NCBI RefSeq assembly: GCF_048007105.1
Contig: NZ_CP180352.1
Span: 3,906,001 to 3,970,000, forward strand
Direction: 5' to 3'
Source of the DNA: Minwuia sp048007105
Lineage (GTDB): Bacteria > Pseudomonadota > Alphaproteobacteria > Minwuiales > Minwuiaceae
Length of the DNA: 64,000 nt
The position numbers were made by a program, and so were the translations under genes. The notes under the pieces were generated by a model. That model was given only the letters and a program-made list of their open reading frames with translations. It was not told the origin of the DNA and made no database searches. The stretch's first letter is position 1, and every line of letters begins with the position of its first letter. Below, piece by piece: positions 8,426 through 16,487 of this stretch.

Positions 8426-8812
8426 ATGCCCGTCACCATGCTCTATGCCGGCCTGATCGGCCTGTTGCTGCTCGTTCTCTCCGTCCGCGTCATCGCGCTG
8501 CGCCGCGGGCCGGACGGCCCCAGCCTGGGCGATGGCGGCAATCCCGACATGGCCCGCCGCATCCGTGCGCAGGGCAACCTCGTCGAATACGCGCCCATCG
8601 GCCTGATCCTGCTCGGCCTGCTGGAAATGAACGGTCAGCCGGTCTGGGCCATCCACGTCCTCGGGATCGCCCTGGTGCTCGGCCGGGTGATGCATGGCTG
8701 GGCGCTGTCGCAGCCGAAAGGCAGCGTGGCGGGACGCGTCGGGGGCATGGTCCTGACCCTGAGCACCATCGGCATTCTGAGCATCTGGTGCGTCGCGGCG
8801 TTCGCGGTCTAG
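8426..8812 (+). CDS. MAPEG family membrane protein
   Basis: A 128-residue protein with four hydrophobic helices, the size and topology of MAPEG (glutathione/eicosanoid) proteins. The family signature RRIRAQGNLVEYAPIGLIL spans about residues 44-62, and LGRVMHGWAL follows near 93. Bacterial members have glutathione transferase or peroxidase activity at the inner membrane, but many are untested. Its 3' end overlaps the convergent Gdt1-like gene by 4 bases. Confidence 0.88.
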   Translation: MPVTMLYAGLIGLLLLVLSVRVIALRRGPDGPSLGDGGNPDMARRIRAQGNLVEYAPIGLILLGLLEMNGQPVWAIHVLGIALVLGRVMHGWALSQPKGSVAGRVGGMVLTLSTIGILSIWCVAAFAV

Positions 8813-9366
8813 CCGAAGACGAGCGTCGCAATCCCGAGCGCTGCAACGACCGCCGCCGCGAGGTAGCGGAAATACGGCCCGGAAGTCCAGCCGGCCAGCG
8901 CACCACCGGCCAGCACGGCCGGCACATTGACCAGGAGCATCCCGATCGTCGTGCCAGCAGTCACCAGCAGAACCGACTCGTAGCGGGCGGCCAGCGCAAT
9001 GGTGGCCACCTGTGTCTTGTCGCCCATCTCGGCGATGAAGAAGGCGATCAAGGCAACGACGAAGGGTCCGGCCCCTCGGAACCGCCTTTCCTCTTCCGGC
9101 GCACTGTCCGGGAACAGGAGCCAGGCGGCCATGGCGAGAAACGAAAGGCCGAGCAGCCAGCGGAGGATTTCGTCGCCCAGCTGACCGGCCACCGACTGGC
9201 CAAGAAGGGCGGCGAGACCGTGGTTCAGCAACGTCGCCGCCAGAATGCCCGCGATCAGTGGAACAGGCGCACGGAAACGGGCCGCGAGCACAAGCGACAG
9301 CAGCATCGTCTTGTCGCCGATCTCGGCCAGCGCGACGACGCCGGTGGATACGAGCAAGGCTTCCAC
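8809..9366 (-). CDS. TMEM165/GDT1 family cation exporter
   Basis: A 185-residue membrane protein with the two inverted E-x-G-D-K-T motifs that define the UPF0016/GDT1 family: EIGDKT at 15-20 and EMGDKT at 113-118, each at the start of a three-helix repeat. Family members export manganese or calcium; bacterial relatives protect against manganese toxicity. No manganese riboswitch (yybP-ykoY) is evident upstream. Convergent with the MAPEG gene. Confidence 0.9.
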   Translation of the reverse strand: MEALLVSTGVVALAEIGDKTMLLSLVLAARFRAPVPLIAGILAATLLNHGLAALLGQSVAGQLGDEILRWLLGLSFLAMAAWLLFPDSAPEEERRFRGAGPFVVALIAFFIAEMGDKTQVATIALAARYESVLLVTAGTTIGMLLVNVPAVLAGGALAGWTSGPYFRYLAAAVVAALGIATLVFG

Positions 9367-9385
9367 GGATGGGGAGCGGCCCGGA

Positions 9386-10422
9386 CTAGTCGACCAGCTC
9401 CATCACCTTCTCGAGCTGCTTCAGCTGCCCGTCGACGTCGAGGGAGGTGTCGAAACGCACCGTGATCCCGCTGACGCCCGCCTTCGCATAGGCCTCGAAG
9501 CGTTCGCGGACCATCTCGGGCGTGCCGACCGCGCCGAACATCGTGATCATCTCGTCGGGCACGACCTTCGCCGCCTCGTCGCGCTTGCCCGCGATCCAGA
9601 GCCGCTGGATCTCCAGCGCCTCGTCCTGGAAGCCGGAGCGCTGGAAGGCCTCGTTGTAGAAGTTGGTCTCGGCGGACCCCATCGCCCCCATCTGGAAGGC
9701 AATGCCGGGCCGCCGGGCGTCGATCAGCGCTTCCGGATCGTCGCCGATACCGACCGAACAGGCGGCGTTCAGGTGAATGTCCGAAAGCTTGCGCCGGCCT
9801 TCTCGGCGCCTCTGCGGATGAAGTCCAGATGCGCTTCGGGCCGGTCGGGCGAGAAGGAGGTACCGAGCCAGCCGTCCGCCGCCTCGCCGGTATATTCCAG
9901 CGACTTCGGCCCCAGCGTGGCCAGATAGATCGGAATCTCGGTCGGCGGCCAGTCGAGCCGGATCGCCTTGCCTTCGCCGCCGGGCCTCGGGAGCGTGATG
10001 GTCTCGCCCTCATACTTGATCTTCTCGCCCCGGAACGCCATCCGGATGACATCGACGGTCTCCCTGAGCCGGGTCAGCGGCTTGCGGTAGTCCTGGCCCT
10101 GCAGGCCCTCGACCACCTGCGGGCCGCTGACACCCAGTCCCAGGATGAAGCGGCCGTTCGAGAGACTGTTCAGCGACAGCGCCGACATGGCCGTCATCGA
10201 CGGCACGCGGGCGCTGATCTGCATGATGCCGGTGCCCAGCTTGATCCGCTCCGTCTTCGCCGCGAGATAGGCCAGCGCGCTGACAGCGTCGCGGCCCCAG
10301 GCCTCGGCCGACCATGCCGCGTGGACGCCCATCGCCTCGGCCGCCTGTACGAATTCGGAGACCGTGCCCATGCCCGACTGGTCGTAGCCGCCGACGCTGA
10401 TCGAAACCTTCAGAAGCGCCAT
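9386..10422 (-). pseudogene. LLM class oxidoreductase, broken by one frameshift
   Basis: The N-terminal 217 residues (MALLKVSISVGGYDQSGMG...) and the C-terminal region starting HLNAACSVGIGDD belong to one luciferase-like (F420-type) oxidoreductase but lie in different frames. The switch is at about 9790-9795: the minus strand reads GCCGGCGCAAGC, and one extra C (giving AGRKLSDIHLNAACS) would restore the frame. The total span is 1037 bases, consistent with a single-base deletion. All other family segments (SLNSLSNGRFILGLGVSGPQ, GTPEMVRERFEAYAKAG) are intact, so a sequencing indel is as likely as a real mutation. Confidence 0.82.
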
Positions 10423-10426
10423 CGCC

Positions 10427-11164
10427 TCACCCCTTGCCGAAGTTCTTCACCCGCTCCGCCACGTCGGGGGAGCGTCCCGGGCTGTGCGCCCGTTCAAAGG
10501 TCAGCGCGTCGGCGTGACCGCGGTTCTGGCCCTCGTTGACCAGCATCTTGTCGCCGCGCAGCGTGTGCCAGGAATTGGCGAGAAAGGTCCGCGCCATGGC
10601 GATCACGTGATCCTGCAACTGCTCGTCCGGCACGGTCTCGACGGCGAGGCCGATCTTCACCGCTTCCTCGGCGCCCACGACGCGGCCCGAATACATCATC
10701 TCCTTGGCGCGCTGCACGCCGACGCGGTCCGGCAGACGGCGGCTCATGCCCCAGCGCGGGGTCATGCCCCACTTGCCGTGCGTGTCGGCGAATTTCGCGG
10801 AACTGCCGGCAACAATCAGATCCACCGAGAGCGCGAGTTCCAGACCGCCCGTGTAGCAGTGGCCCTGCACCGCGCCGATCACCGGCTGCGGCAGCCGCTC
10901 GATCAGATCGACCGTGTCGGACTGGTAGTTCGGCGTCGGCGCTTCCTCGCCGGACTGGATCGCCTTCAGGTCATTGCCGGCGCAGAAGGACCGGCCTTCC
11001 GCACGCAGGATGACCACGCCGATCTCGTCGGTCTGGCGATGTAGCGCATCCACATGATCGCGCAGTTCCATGACCAGCTTCGGCGACAGCGCGTTCAGCG
11101 CCTCGGGCCGGTTCAGTGTGAGTATGCAAAGCCCGTTGTCGTCATGCCGCTCGACCAGCGCCAT
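10427..11164 (-). CDS. Enoyl-CoA hydratase/isomerase family protein
   Basis: A 245-residue crotonase. The oxyanion-hole segments are RSFCAGNDL (59-66) and GHCYTGGLEL (101-110). Glu109 matches one of the two catalytic glutamates of hydratases, but the segment for the second reads FADTHGKWGMTP with no glutamate, so the reaction may not be hydration. The start at 11164 has GGGAGGA upstream. The gene begins inside the 3' end of the ceramidase-like gene and is followed by the frameshifted flavin oxidoreductase with 4 bases between. Confidence 0.85.
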   Translation of the reverse strand: MALVERHDDNGLCILTLNRPEALNALSPKLVMELRDHVDALHRQTDEIGVVILRAEGRSFCAGNDLKAIQSGEEAPTPNYQSDTVDLIERLPQPVIGAVQGHCYTGGLELALSVDLIVAGSSAKFADTHGKWGMTPRWGMSRRLPDRVGVQRAKEMMYSGRVVGAEEAVKIGLAVETVPDEQLQDHVIAMARTFLANSWHTLRGDKMLVNEGQNRGHADALTFERAHSPGRSPDVAERVKNFGKG

Positions 11165-11804
11165 CGGTTCGTCCTCCCTCGTCTCCCCAGGCGAGGGGCC
11201 GTATCGCCAGCCCCAGCACCACGCCATTGAGGATATGCCAAAGGAAGTGCGTGCCAAAGGCCCAGTCTTCGCAGAGCGGCCCGTCGAGCGTGCGGAAGAT
11301 GAAGGACGGCACGAAAACCAGCACCGCGGCCCCGATCCAGCGCCCCGCCGGATGACCGCGCACCAGCAGCAGGGCCGAGATCGCGATGCCGGCGGCAAAG
11401 GGGCCGAGATAGAAGGCGCCGGGCACCGGGGCGAAGCGCCCGAACAGGAAGGCGCCGCCGATCATTGCCGCCGGCCAGACGAAGGCGGTCAGCCATCCCA
11501 TGCCGAGAAAGCGCCGGGCGGCGAAGTAGATCGTCGCCAGCAGGCAGAAGCCCAGGGCCAGCGTGTCAGCTGCGCCGCTCCAGCTGTTGGCGAGCGTGTG
11601 GAACAGGAAGCTGCCGATGCCCGTGGCGATCAGCAGAAGAAGGGGAATGAGAAGGGACGGGCGGGCGAGCGTGCCGTCTTTCCCCGCCAGCCGCGCGATC
11701 AGGACGGCGGCCACAATGAAGGAAAGGTTCGTGACCGCGTTAAGGGGCTCGTCCCAGAAGCCGGGCACGAGACGTTCGCAATAGCCGTCTACAAAATCGT
11801 TCAT
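11142..11804 (-). CDS. Alkaline ceramidase family membrane protein
   Basis: A 220-residue protein with about seven hydrophobic helices and the ceramidase (PF05875-type) signatures: YCERLVPGFWDEPLNAVTNL at the N-terminus, GSFLFHTLAN near residue 63, RTLDGPLCEDWAFGTHFLWH near 170-190. The histidine and aspartate residues in these segments are the zinc ligands in the family. The substrate in bacteria is unknown. It overlaps the downstream crotonase gene by 23 bases. Confidence 0.85.
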   Translation of the reverse strand: MNDFVDGYCERLVPGFWDEPLNAVTNLSFIVAAVLIARLAGKDGTLARPSLLIPLLLLIATGIGSFLFHTLANSWSGAADTLALGFCLLATIYFAARRFLGMGWLTAFVWPAAMIGGAFLFGRFAPVPGAFYLGPFAAGIAISALLLVRGHPAGRWIGAAVLVFVPSFIFRTLDGPLCEDWAFGTHFLWHILNGVVLGLAIRPLAWGDEGGRTDGAGRAA

Positions 11805-11852
11805 GCCGCCGAAGTGGCGGCAGCCGGGCGTCAGGTCAAGCCGGAATGCGGG

Positions 11853-12125
11853 TCAGGCGGCGCGGGTGCTCATCCAGGCGCGGGCCATCTTCTGGGCTTC
11901 CGCAATCTGCGCTGCAGACATCATCTCCGCCATTTCCTGGCGTTCGGCGCGGGCCCGGGCATCGCCGGCAGTGGCCGCGATATTGAACCACTTGTGGGCG
12001 TGGATCAGACCAGCCTCGCCGGATTCGGTCGCGTAGATCAGCCCGATGCGGTACTGCGCGTCACGATCTCCGGCGTCAGCCATGGCCATCAGGGTGTCGA
12101 GTATCTTCGGTTCATAATGTCCCAT
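11853..12125 (-). CDS. Small Sel1-repeat-like protein
   Basis: A 90-residue protein with one Sel1/TPR-like unit: DAQYRIGLIYATESGEAGLIHAHKWFNIAATAGDARA. The C-terminal half is a charged helix (AERQEMAEMMSAAQIAEAQKMA). Single-unit Sel1-like proteins of this size are frequent in alphaproteobacteria and presumably mediate protein contacts. GGAG-type sequence (AAGGCAAATGGG region) lies close to the start but is weak. No operon partner is clear. Confidence 0.65.
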   Translation of the reverse strand: MGHYEPKILDTLMAMADAGDRDAQYRIGLIYATESGEAGLIHAHKWFNIAATAGDARARAERQEMAEMMSAAQIAEAQKMARAWMSTRAA

Positions 12126-12228
12126 TTGCCTTCTCCTGAATGCGGGACCCGGCAGGACCGGTTCCCGACGTCAGGGAAATCGTGGGGCGTAAAGGTTAAC
12201 GGGACGTTCTCGTTAGGTAAGGATTGGG

Positions 12229-12720
12229 TTAACCCGCGATCTTTTCCGAAACCGCCGCCCCCGCCGCGCCCGCAAGTTCCTGAAGAGTTGTCGGAAATAC
12301 GCAGTGCGGATGGCCGGCGGCGGCGAAAATCTTTTCGAAGCGGCCAAGCGATGCGTCCGCGACGACCGGAATTTCGGTGGTATGGCCGAGCGGAGCGACG
12401 CCGCCGATGGTGAATCCGGTGGCCTCGCGGACGAAGTCGGGTTCCGCCTGTTTCGGCTTGCCGGAGAGGCCGAGTTCGTCGCGCAGCGCCTTCAGGTCGC
12501 ACTGCCTGTCGCCGGCAACCAGCGCCATCACGGCCTGCTCGCCGGACCGGAAGACCAGCGATTTGACGATCGCGCCCAGTTCGCATCCCAGCGCCCGGGC
12601 GGCGTCCTCGGCCGTCCGCGCCGTGTCGGCCAGGACGATCACCTCGGCAGCCGACCCGGCCGCCTTCAGCGCCGCCCGCACCCGGCGCACCGGTTCCCGC
12701 TCAAGCAATTGTTCCGTCAC
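12229..12720 (-). CDS. YbaK/ProX-type aminoacyl-tRNA deacylase domain protein
   Basis: A 163-residue protein of the YbaK family, which removes wrongly attached amino acids (for example cysteine or alanine) from tRNA-Pro. Family motifs are LGCELGAIVKSLVFR with the conserved lysine near residue 55, LVAGDRQCDLKALR, and GFTIGGVAPLGH near residue 102. I chose GTG 12720 because GAGGAG is 10 bases upstream; GTG 12741 would add seven residues. It overlaps the end of the TVP38-like gene, indicating translational coupling. A second, distinct ProX homologue is encoded at 44.6 kb. Confidence 0.82.
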   Translation of the reverse strand: MTEQLLEREPVRRVRAALKAAGSAAEVIVLADTARTAEDAARALGCELGAIVKSLVFRSGEQAVMALVAGDRQCDLKALRDELGLSGKPKQAEPDFVREATGFTIGGVAPLGHTTEIPVVADASLGRFEKIFAAAGHPHCVFPTTLQELAGAAGAAVSEKIAG

Positions 12721-13477
12721 CCTGTTCCGGCTCCTCGACACCGTGTTGCTTCAGTCTGGCCGACGCCTTGCGGCCGACGAGGACTGTTACCGCCAGGGTC
12801 GCCAGAATGCCAATGCCGAAGAAGACATACTGCAGCGTCGAGGCCTCCTCACCCGCCGCCGCGGCGCCGCCGATCGATCCGATCCAGACATAGAGCAGCG
12901 TGCCCGGCATGATGCCGAAGAAGGTCGCCAGCATGTAAGGTCCGAACTCGGCCGCGGTCGCGCCGAGCACCCAGTTCTGCAGGCTGAAAGGCACCACGGG
13001 CGAAAGCCGCAGCAGGCCGACGATCTTCCAGCCTTCTTCCTTGATCGCCTGATCGACAGCGCGCAGCTTGGGCCGGTCGGCGATCAGCCGCCGGACGCGC
13101 TCCCGCGCCAGATAGCGGCCCGCCAGAAATGACATGCCCGCACCCAGCGTCGCGCCGATGACCACCAGCGGAAAGGCCCAGAGCCCGAAGGCGACCGCCG
13201 CGGCGAGCGTCACCAGCCCGCCGGGAACCAGCGCGGTGACTGCAAACGCGTAAGCGAAGACGAAGACCACCCAGCCGATGGGACCCAGCCCCTCGATCCA
13301 GGTGCGGAAACCCTCGATCCAGTCGCTGAGAGGCAGGACGGCATAGGCCGCGATCAGACCGCCGACCAGAACGGCGGCGAGCAGCGCCTTCGCCCAGGCC
13401 GGCATTCCACTGCGTTCGCCGTTTCCGGCACCTTCCGCCATCGCACCCATGTTCCAACGCCCGTTCATTGCCAGCAT
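12701..13477 (-). CDS. TVP38/TMEM64 (VTT domain) inner-membrane protein
   Basis: A 258-residue multi-pass membrane protein of the DedA-like VTT/SNARE-associated family, implicated in lipid scrambling or transport. Diagnostic features are the re-entrant-loop stretches ALVPGGLVTLAAAVAFG near residue 82 and RLSPVVPFSLQNWVLG near 158, followed by GIMPGTLLYVWIGS. Several ATG codons are clustered at the start (13477, 13465, 13450, 13441) and the true one is not certain. The tail is hydrophilic and acidic. Confidence 0.83.
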   Translation of the reverse strand: MLAMNGRWNMGAMAEGAGNGERSGMPAWAKALLAAVLVGGLIAAYAVLPLSDWIEGFRTWIEGLGPIGWVVFVFAYAFAVTALVPGGLVTLAAAVAFGLWAFPLVVIGATLGAGMSFLAGRYLARERVRRLIADRPKLRAVDQAIKEEGWKIVGLLRLSPVVPFSLQNWVLGATAAEFGPYMLATFFGIMPGTLLYVWIGSIGGAAAAGEEASTLQYVFFGIGILATLAVTVLVGRKASARLKQHGVEEPEQGDGTIA

Positions 13478-13558
13478 AGACGACAGATCTGGGACGATGG
13501 AAAGCGCAGCGCCATGCCTGTCACGCGGGCTTGACCCCGTGTGACGCAGTGCGAGGCG

Positions 13559-14176
13559 TCAGGGGACCTCGAAACCCTTCTTCACGGCATCGCGCGCCCA
13601 GATGGTGTCGTACCAGCGCTTCAGGTTCGGGAAGTCCTCCAGTTCCATGCCCTGCCATTCATGCCGCGCGATCCAGGGGAAGGTGGCAATGTCGGCGATG
13701 GTGTACTGATCGGCCGCCAGCCAATCGTGATTGGCCAGTTGCTTGTCGGCAACGCCGTAGAGCCGCCGGGTCTCGTTGGTGTAGCGGTCGATGGCGTAGG
13801 GGATCTTCTCCGGCGCAAAGCGGCGGAAGTGATGCGCCTGCCCCATCATCGGACCGGCGCCGCCCATCTGCCACATCAGCCACTGCATGGTATCGGTGAA
13901 GCCGCGCGGGTCTGCGGGCAGGAACTTGCCGGTCTTCTGGGCGAGGTAGATCAGGATCGCGCCGGTCTCGAAGACCGAGATGGGCCGCCCTTCCGGGCCG
14001 TCACTGTCGATGATCGCGGGAATCTTGTTGTTGGGCGAGATCTTCAGAAAGTCCGGGTCGAACTGCTCGTCCTTGCTGATATCGACCGGATAGACCTGAT
14101 AGTCGAGGCGGCATTCCTCCAGCATGACCGAGATCTTGCGACCATTCGGCGTTCCCCAAGTGTAAAGCTCGATCAT
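13559..14176 (-). CDS. Glutathione S-transferase, Nu/YfcG type
   Basis: A 205-residue GST. The N-terminal thioredoxin-like domain carries TPNGRKISVMLEE with Thr9-Pro10-Asn11, the motif of YfcG/YghU-type enzymes that work as disulfide-bond reductases with two glutathiones. The glutathione-binding IPAI and ETGAILIYLA segments follow near 75-100. The helical domain includes WLMWQMGGAGPMMGQAHHF. GGGAG precedes the ATG. It is third in an operon with a second paralogue and a Cys/Met PLP enzyme between them. Confidence 0.9.
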   Translation of the reverse strand: MIELYTWGTPNGRKISVMLEECRLDYQVYPVDISKDEQFDPDFLKISPNNKIPAIIDSDGPEGRPISVFETGAILIYLAQKTGKFLPADPRGFTDTMQWLMWQMGGAGPMMGQAHHFRRFAPEKIPYAIDRYTNETRRLYGVADKQLANHDWLAADQYTIADIATFPWIARHEWQGMELEDFPNLKRWYDTIWARDAVKKGFEVP

Positions 14177-14202
14177 CGTTCGCTCCCTGAGATTGTCTTT
14201 TT

Positions 14203-15342
14203 TCAGCCGTCCAGCGCCTGCGCCAGATCGGCGATGAGATCGTCCGCGTCCTCGATACCGACCGACAGCCGGAGCAGATCGGGCGGCGCCATCGTCGCCG
14301 CGCCCTCGACCGTGTGGCGGTGCTCGACCAGGCTCTCCACGCCACCGAGGGAGGTGGCGCGACGGAATATGCGAAGCCTTGCCTTCACAGCCTTTGCCCG
14401 CTCCGCCCCGCCACCTATGAGGACCGACAGCATCGCGCCGTAGCCGCCGGTCATCTGCCGCGCTGCCACGGCGTGACCCGGATGCGATTGCAAGCCCGGA
14501 TAGAGCACCGAGACGCCGTCCCGCGCTTCCAGCCATTCCGCGATCCTCATCGCGTTGGCCGAAGCCCGTTCGACACGGATCGCCAGCGTGCGCATGCCCC
14601 GCGCCAGCAGCCAGGCCTCGAAGGGTCCGAGAACCGCGCCCGACATGTGGCGCTGCGCCGCCGCGCCCTGCCAGAGCGCGTCGCCCGCATCGCCGGTCAC
14701 CAGCGCACCGGCCATGACGTCGGAGTGCCCGTTCAGCGACTTGGTCGCCGCATGCATCACGAAGTCGGCGCCCAGATCAAGCGGCCGCGTATGCAGCGGC
14801 GTCGGCACGGTGTTGTCGACCGCGAGCTTCGCGCCGGCCGCCTTGCAGGCCTCGGCCACGGTGGCGATGTCGGTGACGTGCCAGAGCGGGTTGCAGGGCG
14901 TCTCGACCCAGACCAGCCGCGCCGGACGCTCCTTCAGCGCCGCGGCATAGGAGGCCGCATCATTGCCGACGAAGCGTATATCGAGGCCGAAGCGCTCGCC
15001 GAAATCCTTCAGCCAAACCTTCAGCGCGAAATACATCACCTCCGGCGCGATCACGCTGTCGCCGGACTTCAGCGCCTGAAACAGGGCCGCTGCCGCCGCC
15101 ATGCCGGAAGCGAAGACCAGGGCCCGCTGCCCGCCCTCAAGACGGGCCAGCATCTCCTCGGCCAGGTGGAACGACGGATTCTCGTCGCGGGCGTAGACGG
15201 CGCCGCCCGGCAGGCTCAGATCCGGATCGCGCTCGTAGGTGGTCGCCGGATAGATCGCCGGGGCAAGGCCGCGGCTCTTCGGTTCGACGTGACCCAGCGC
15301 CTGCGCCAGGTATGTCGCCGGCCTGTCGTCCGCGCCGCTCAC
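14203..15342 (-). CDS. Cys/Met metabolism PLP-dependent enzyme (cystathionine beta-lyase-like)
   Basis: A 379-residue fold-type I PLP enzyme of the cystathionine lyase/synthase family. The phosphate-binding SGM is at 79-81, the PLP-ring aspartate in AVDNT at Asp176, and the Schiff-base Lys201 in HAATKSLNGHSD. TSLGGVESLVEHR near residue 335 is the substrate-carboxylate segment of beta-lyases. Its start overlaps the stop of the upstream GST gene by 4 bases. Flanked on both sides by GST genes, it may process cysteine or glutathione conjugates, which is inference. Confidence 0.88.
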   Translation of the reverse strand: MSGADDRPATYLAQALGHVEPKSRGLAPAIYPATTYERDPDLSLPGGAVYARDENPSFHLAEEMLARLEGGQRALVFASGMAAAAALFQALKSGDSVIAPEVMYFALKVWLKDFGERFGLDIRFVGNDAASYAAALKERPARLVWVETPCNPLWHVTDIATVAEACKAAGAKLAVDNTVPTPLHTRPLDLGADFVMHAATKSLNGHSDVMAGALVTGDAGDALWQGAAAQRHMSGAVLGPFEAWLLARGMRTLAIRVERASANAMRIAEWLEARDGVSVLYPGLQSHPGHAVAARQMTGGYGAMLSVLIGGGAERAKAVKARLRIFRRATSLGGVESLVEHRHTVEGAATMAPPDLLRLSVGIEDADDLIADLAQALDG

Positions 15343-16034
15343 GCGCGATTTCCGAACTGCTTGTCACCGAACAGGTTCCGCTTCTGCTCCTCGCCCATCT
15401 CCTCGGGCTTCCGGCGCAGATCCCGGCCCAAATCGACCCCGCGGCGCACCGCCGGACGTTGCTTCACCGTGTCGTACCAGCGTCGGACATTCGGATAATC
15501 GTCCATCACGATCCCCTGCATCCGGTGCAGCATGAACCACGGCATCAGCGCCATGTCGGCGATGGTGTATTCGTCGCCGCCCGGGTACTCGGCCTCGGCC
15601 AGCCGCCGGTCGAGCACGCCGTAGAGACGGTTGGATTCGTCGAGATACCGCTTCTTGGCGTAGGGAATGTCCTCGGTCGCATAGAGCTTGAAGTGCCCGT
15701 TCTGGCCGAACATCGGACCCACGCCACCCATCTGCCACATCAGCCATTCGATAGCGCGGTATCGGCGCGGATCCGCCGGCAGGAACCTGCCGGTCTTCTC
15801 GGCGAGAAAGATCAGGATCGCGCCCGATTCCATCAGGTGGTAGTCGCCGCCGGGTCCATCGTGATCGACGATGGCCGGCATGCGGTTGTTGGGACTGATC
15901 TTGAGAAAGTCCGGCTCGAACTGCGCGCCCTCGCCGATATTCACCGGGATCATGCGGTATTCCAGCCCGCATTCCTCCAGCATGATGGAGATCTTCCAGC
16001 CATTCGGCGTCGGCCAGTAGTAGAGGTCGATCAT
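15339..16034 (-). CDS. Glutathione S-transferase, Nu/YfcG type
   Basis: A 231-residue paralogue of the GST at 13.6-14.2 kb, with the same Thr9-Pro10-Asn11 motif (YYWPTPNGWKISIMLEE), ESGAILIFLAEKTGRFLPADP and a WLMWQMGGVGPMFGQ helical segment. It carries about 25 extra C-terminal residues that are basic and hydrophilic (DLRRKPEEMGEEQKRNLFGD). First gene of the GST-PLP enzyme-GST operon, overlapping the next by 4 bases. A GGGGAG ribosome site lies 7-10 bases before the ATG. Confidence 0.9.
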   Translation of the reverse strand: MIDLYYWPTPNGWKISIMLEECGLEYRMIPVNIGEGAQFEPDFLKISPNNRMPAIVDHDGPGGDYHLMESGAILIFLAEKTGRFLPADPRRYRAIEWLMWQMGGVGPMFGQNGHFKLYATEDIPYAKKRYLDESNRLYGVLDRRLAEAEYPGGDEYTIADMALMPWFMLHRMQGIVMDDYPNVRRWYDTVKQRPAVRRGVDLGRDLRRKPEEMGEEQKRNLFGDKQFGNRA

Positions 16035-16127
16035 GCAGCGCTCCCCGGGAAACCTGTGCAATTCGCGCGCTTCGTGATATGGCGCGCTCCGGAACCAAGT
16101 GAACGCACCTCAACGGAGACCGTCAAC

Positions 16128-16478
16128 ATGAGCCTCGACCGCGACGCCCTGATCGATTGCCTGGAGCGCATGACCGGCGAGGATGATGCCGCCGTGGCCG
16201 CCGCCGCGCGCGAGGCGACCGCCATGCTGGAAAAGGCGGACATGGAGTGGGAAGAGGTCATCCGGACCGGGCTGAAGCCGCCGTCGACCGGGCCCGCCAT
16301 CGAACTGGGCGAGGATGACGACTCGGTGCGCAAGGCCATCGACGCGCTGCTGAAGCGCGACGACCTGAACGAGGACACCGCCGAGGACCTGCGCGAATAC
16401 AAGGCGGCGCTGGAGAAGGGCGAACTCGACCCCGACGACCGGAACTACATCCTCGGCCTCTATCAGCGCATCGGCTGA
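16128..16478 (+). CDS. Acidic small protein of unknown function
   Basis: A 116-residue, strongly acidic, all-helical protein (MSLDRDALIDCLERMTGEDDAAVAAAAREATAML...). An early helix resembles the ERMTGEDDAEVAAAARAADRLL segment often found in phage- or replication-associated small alphaproteobacterial proteins, but no function is established. CGGAG lies upstream of ATG 16128. It is divergent from the GST operon and convergent with the amidohydrolase gene. Confidence 0.6.
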   Translation: MSLDRDALIDCLERMTGEDDAAVAAAAREATAMLEKADMEWEEVIRTGLKPPSTGPAIELGEDDDSVRKAIDALLKRDDLNEDTAEDLREYKAALEKGELDPDDRNYILGLYQRIG

Positions 16479-16487
16479 GCCACCGCC

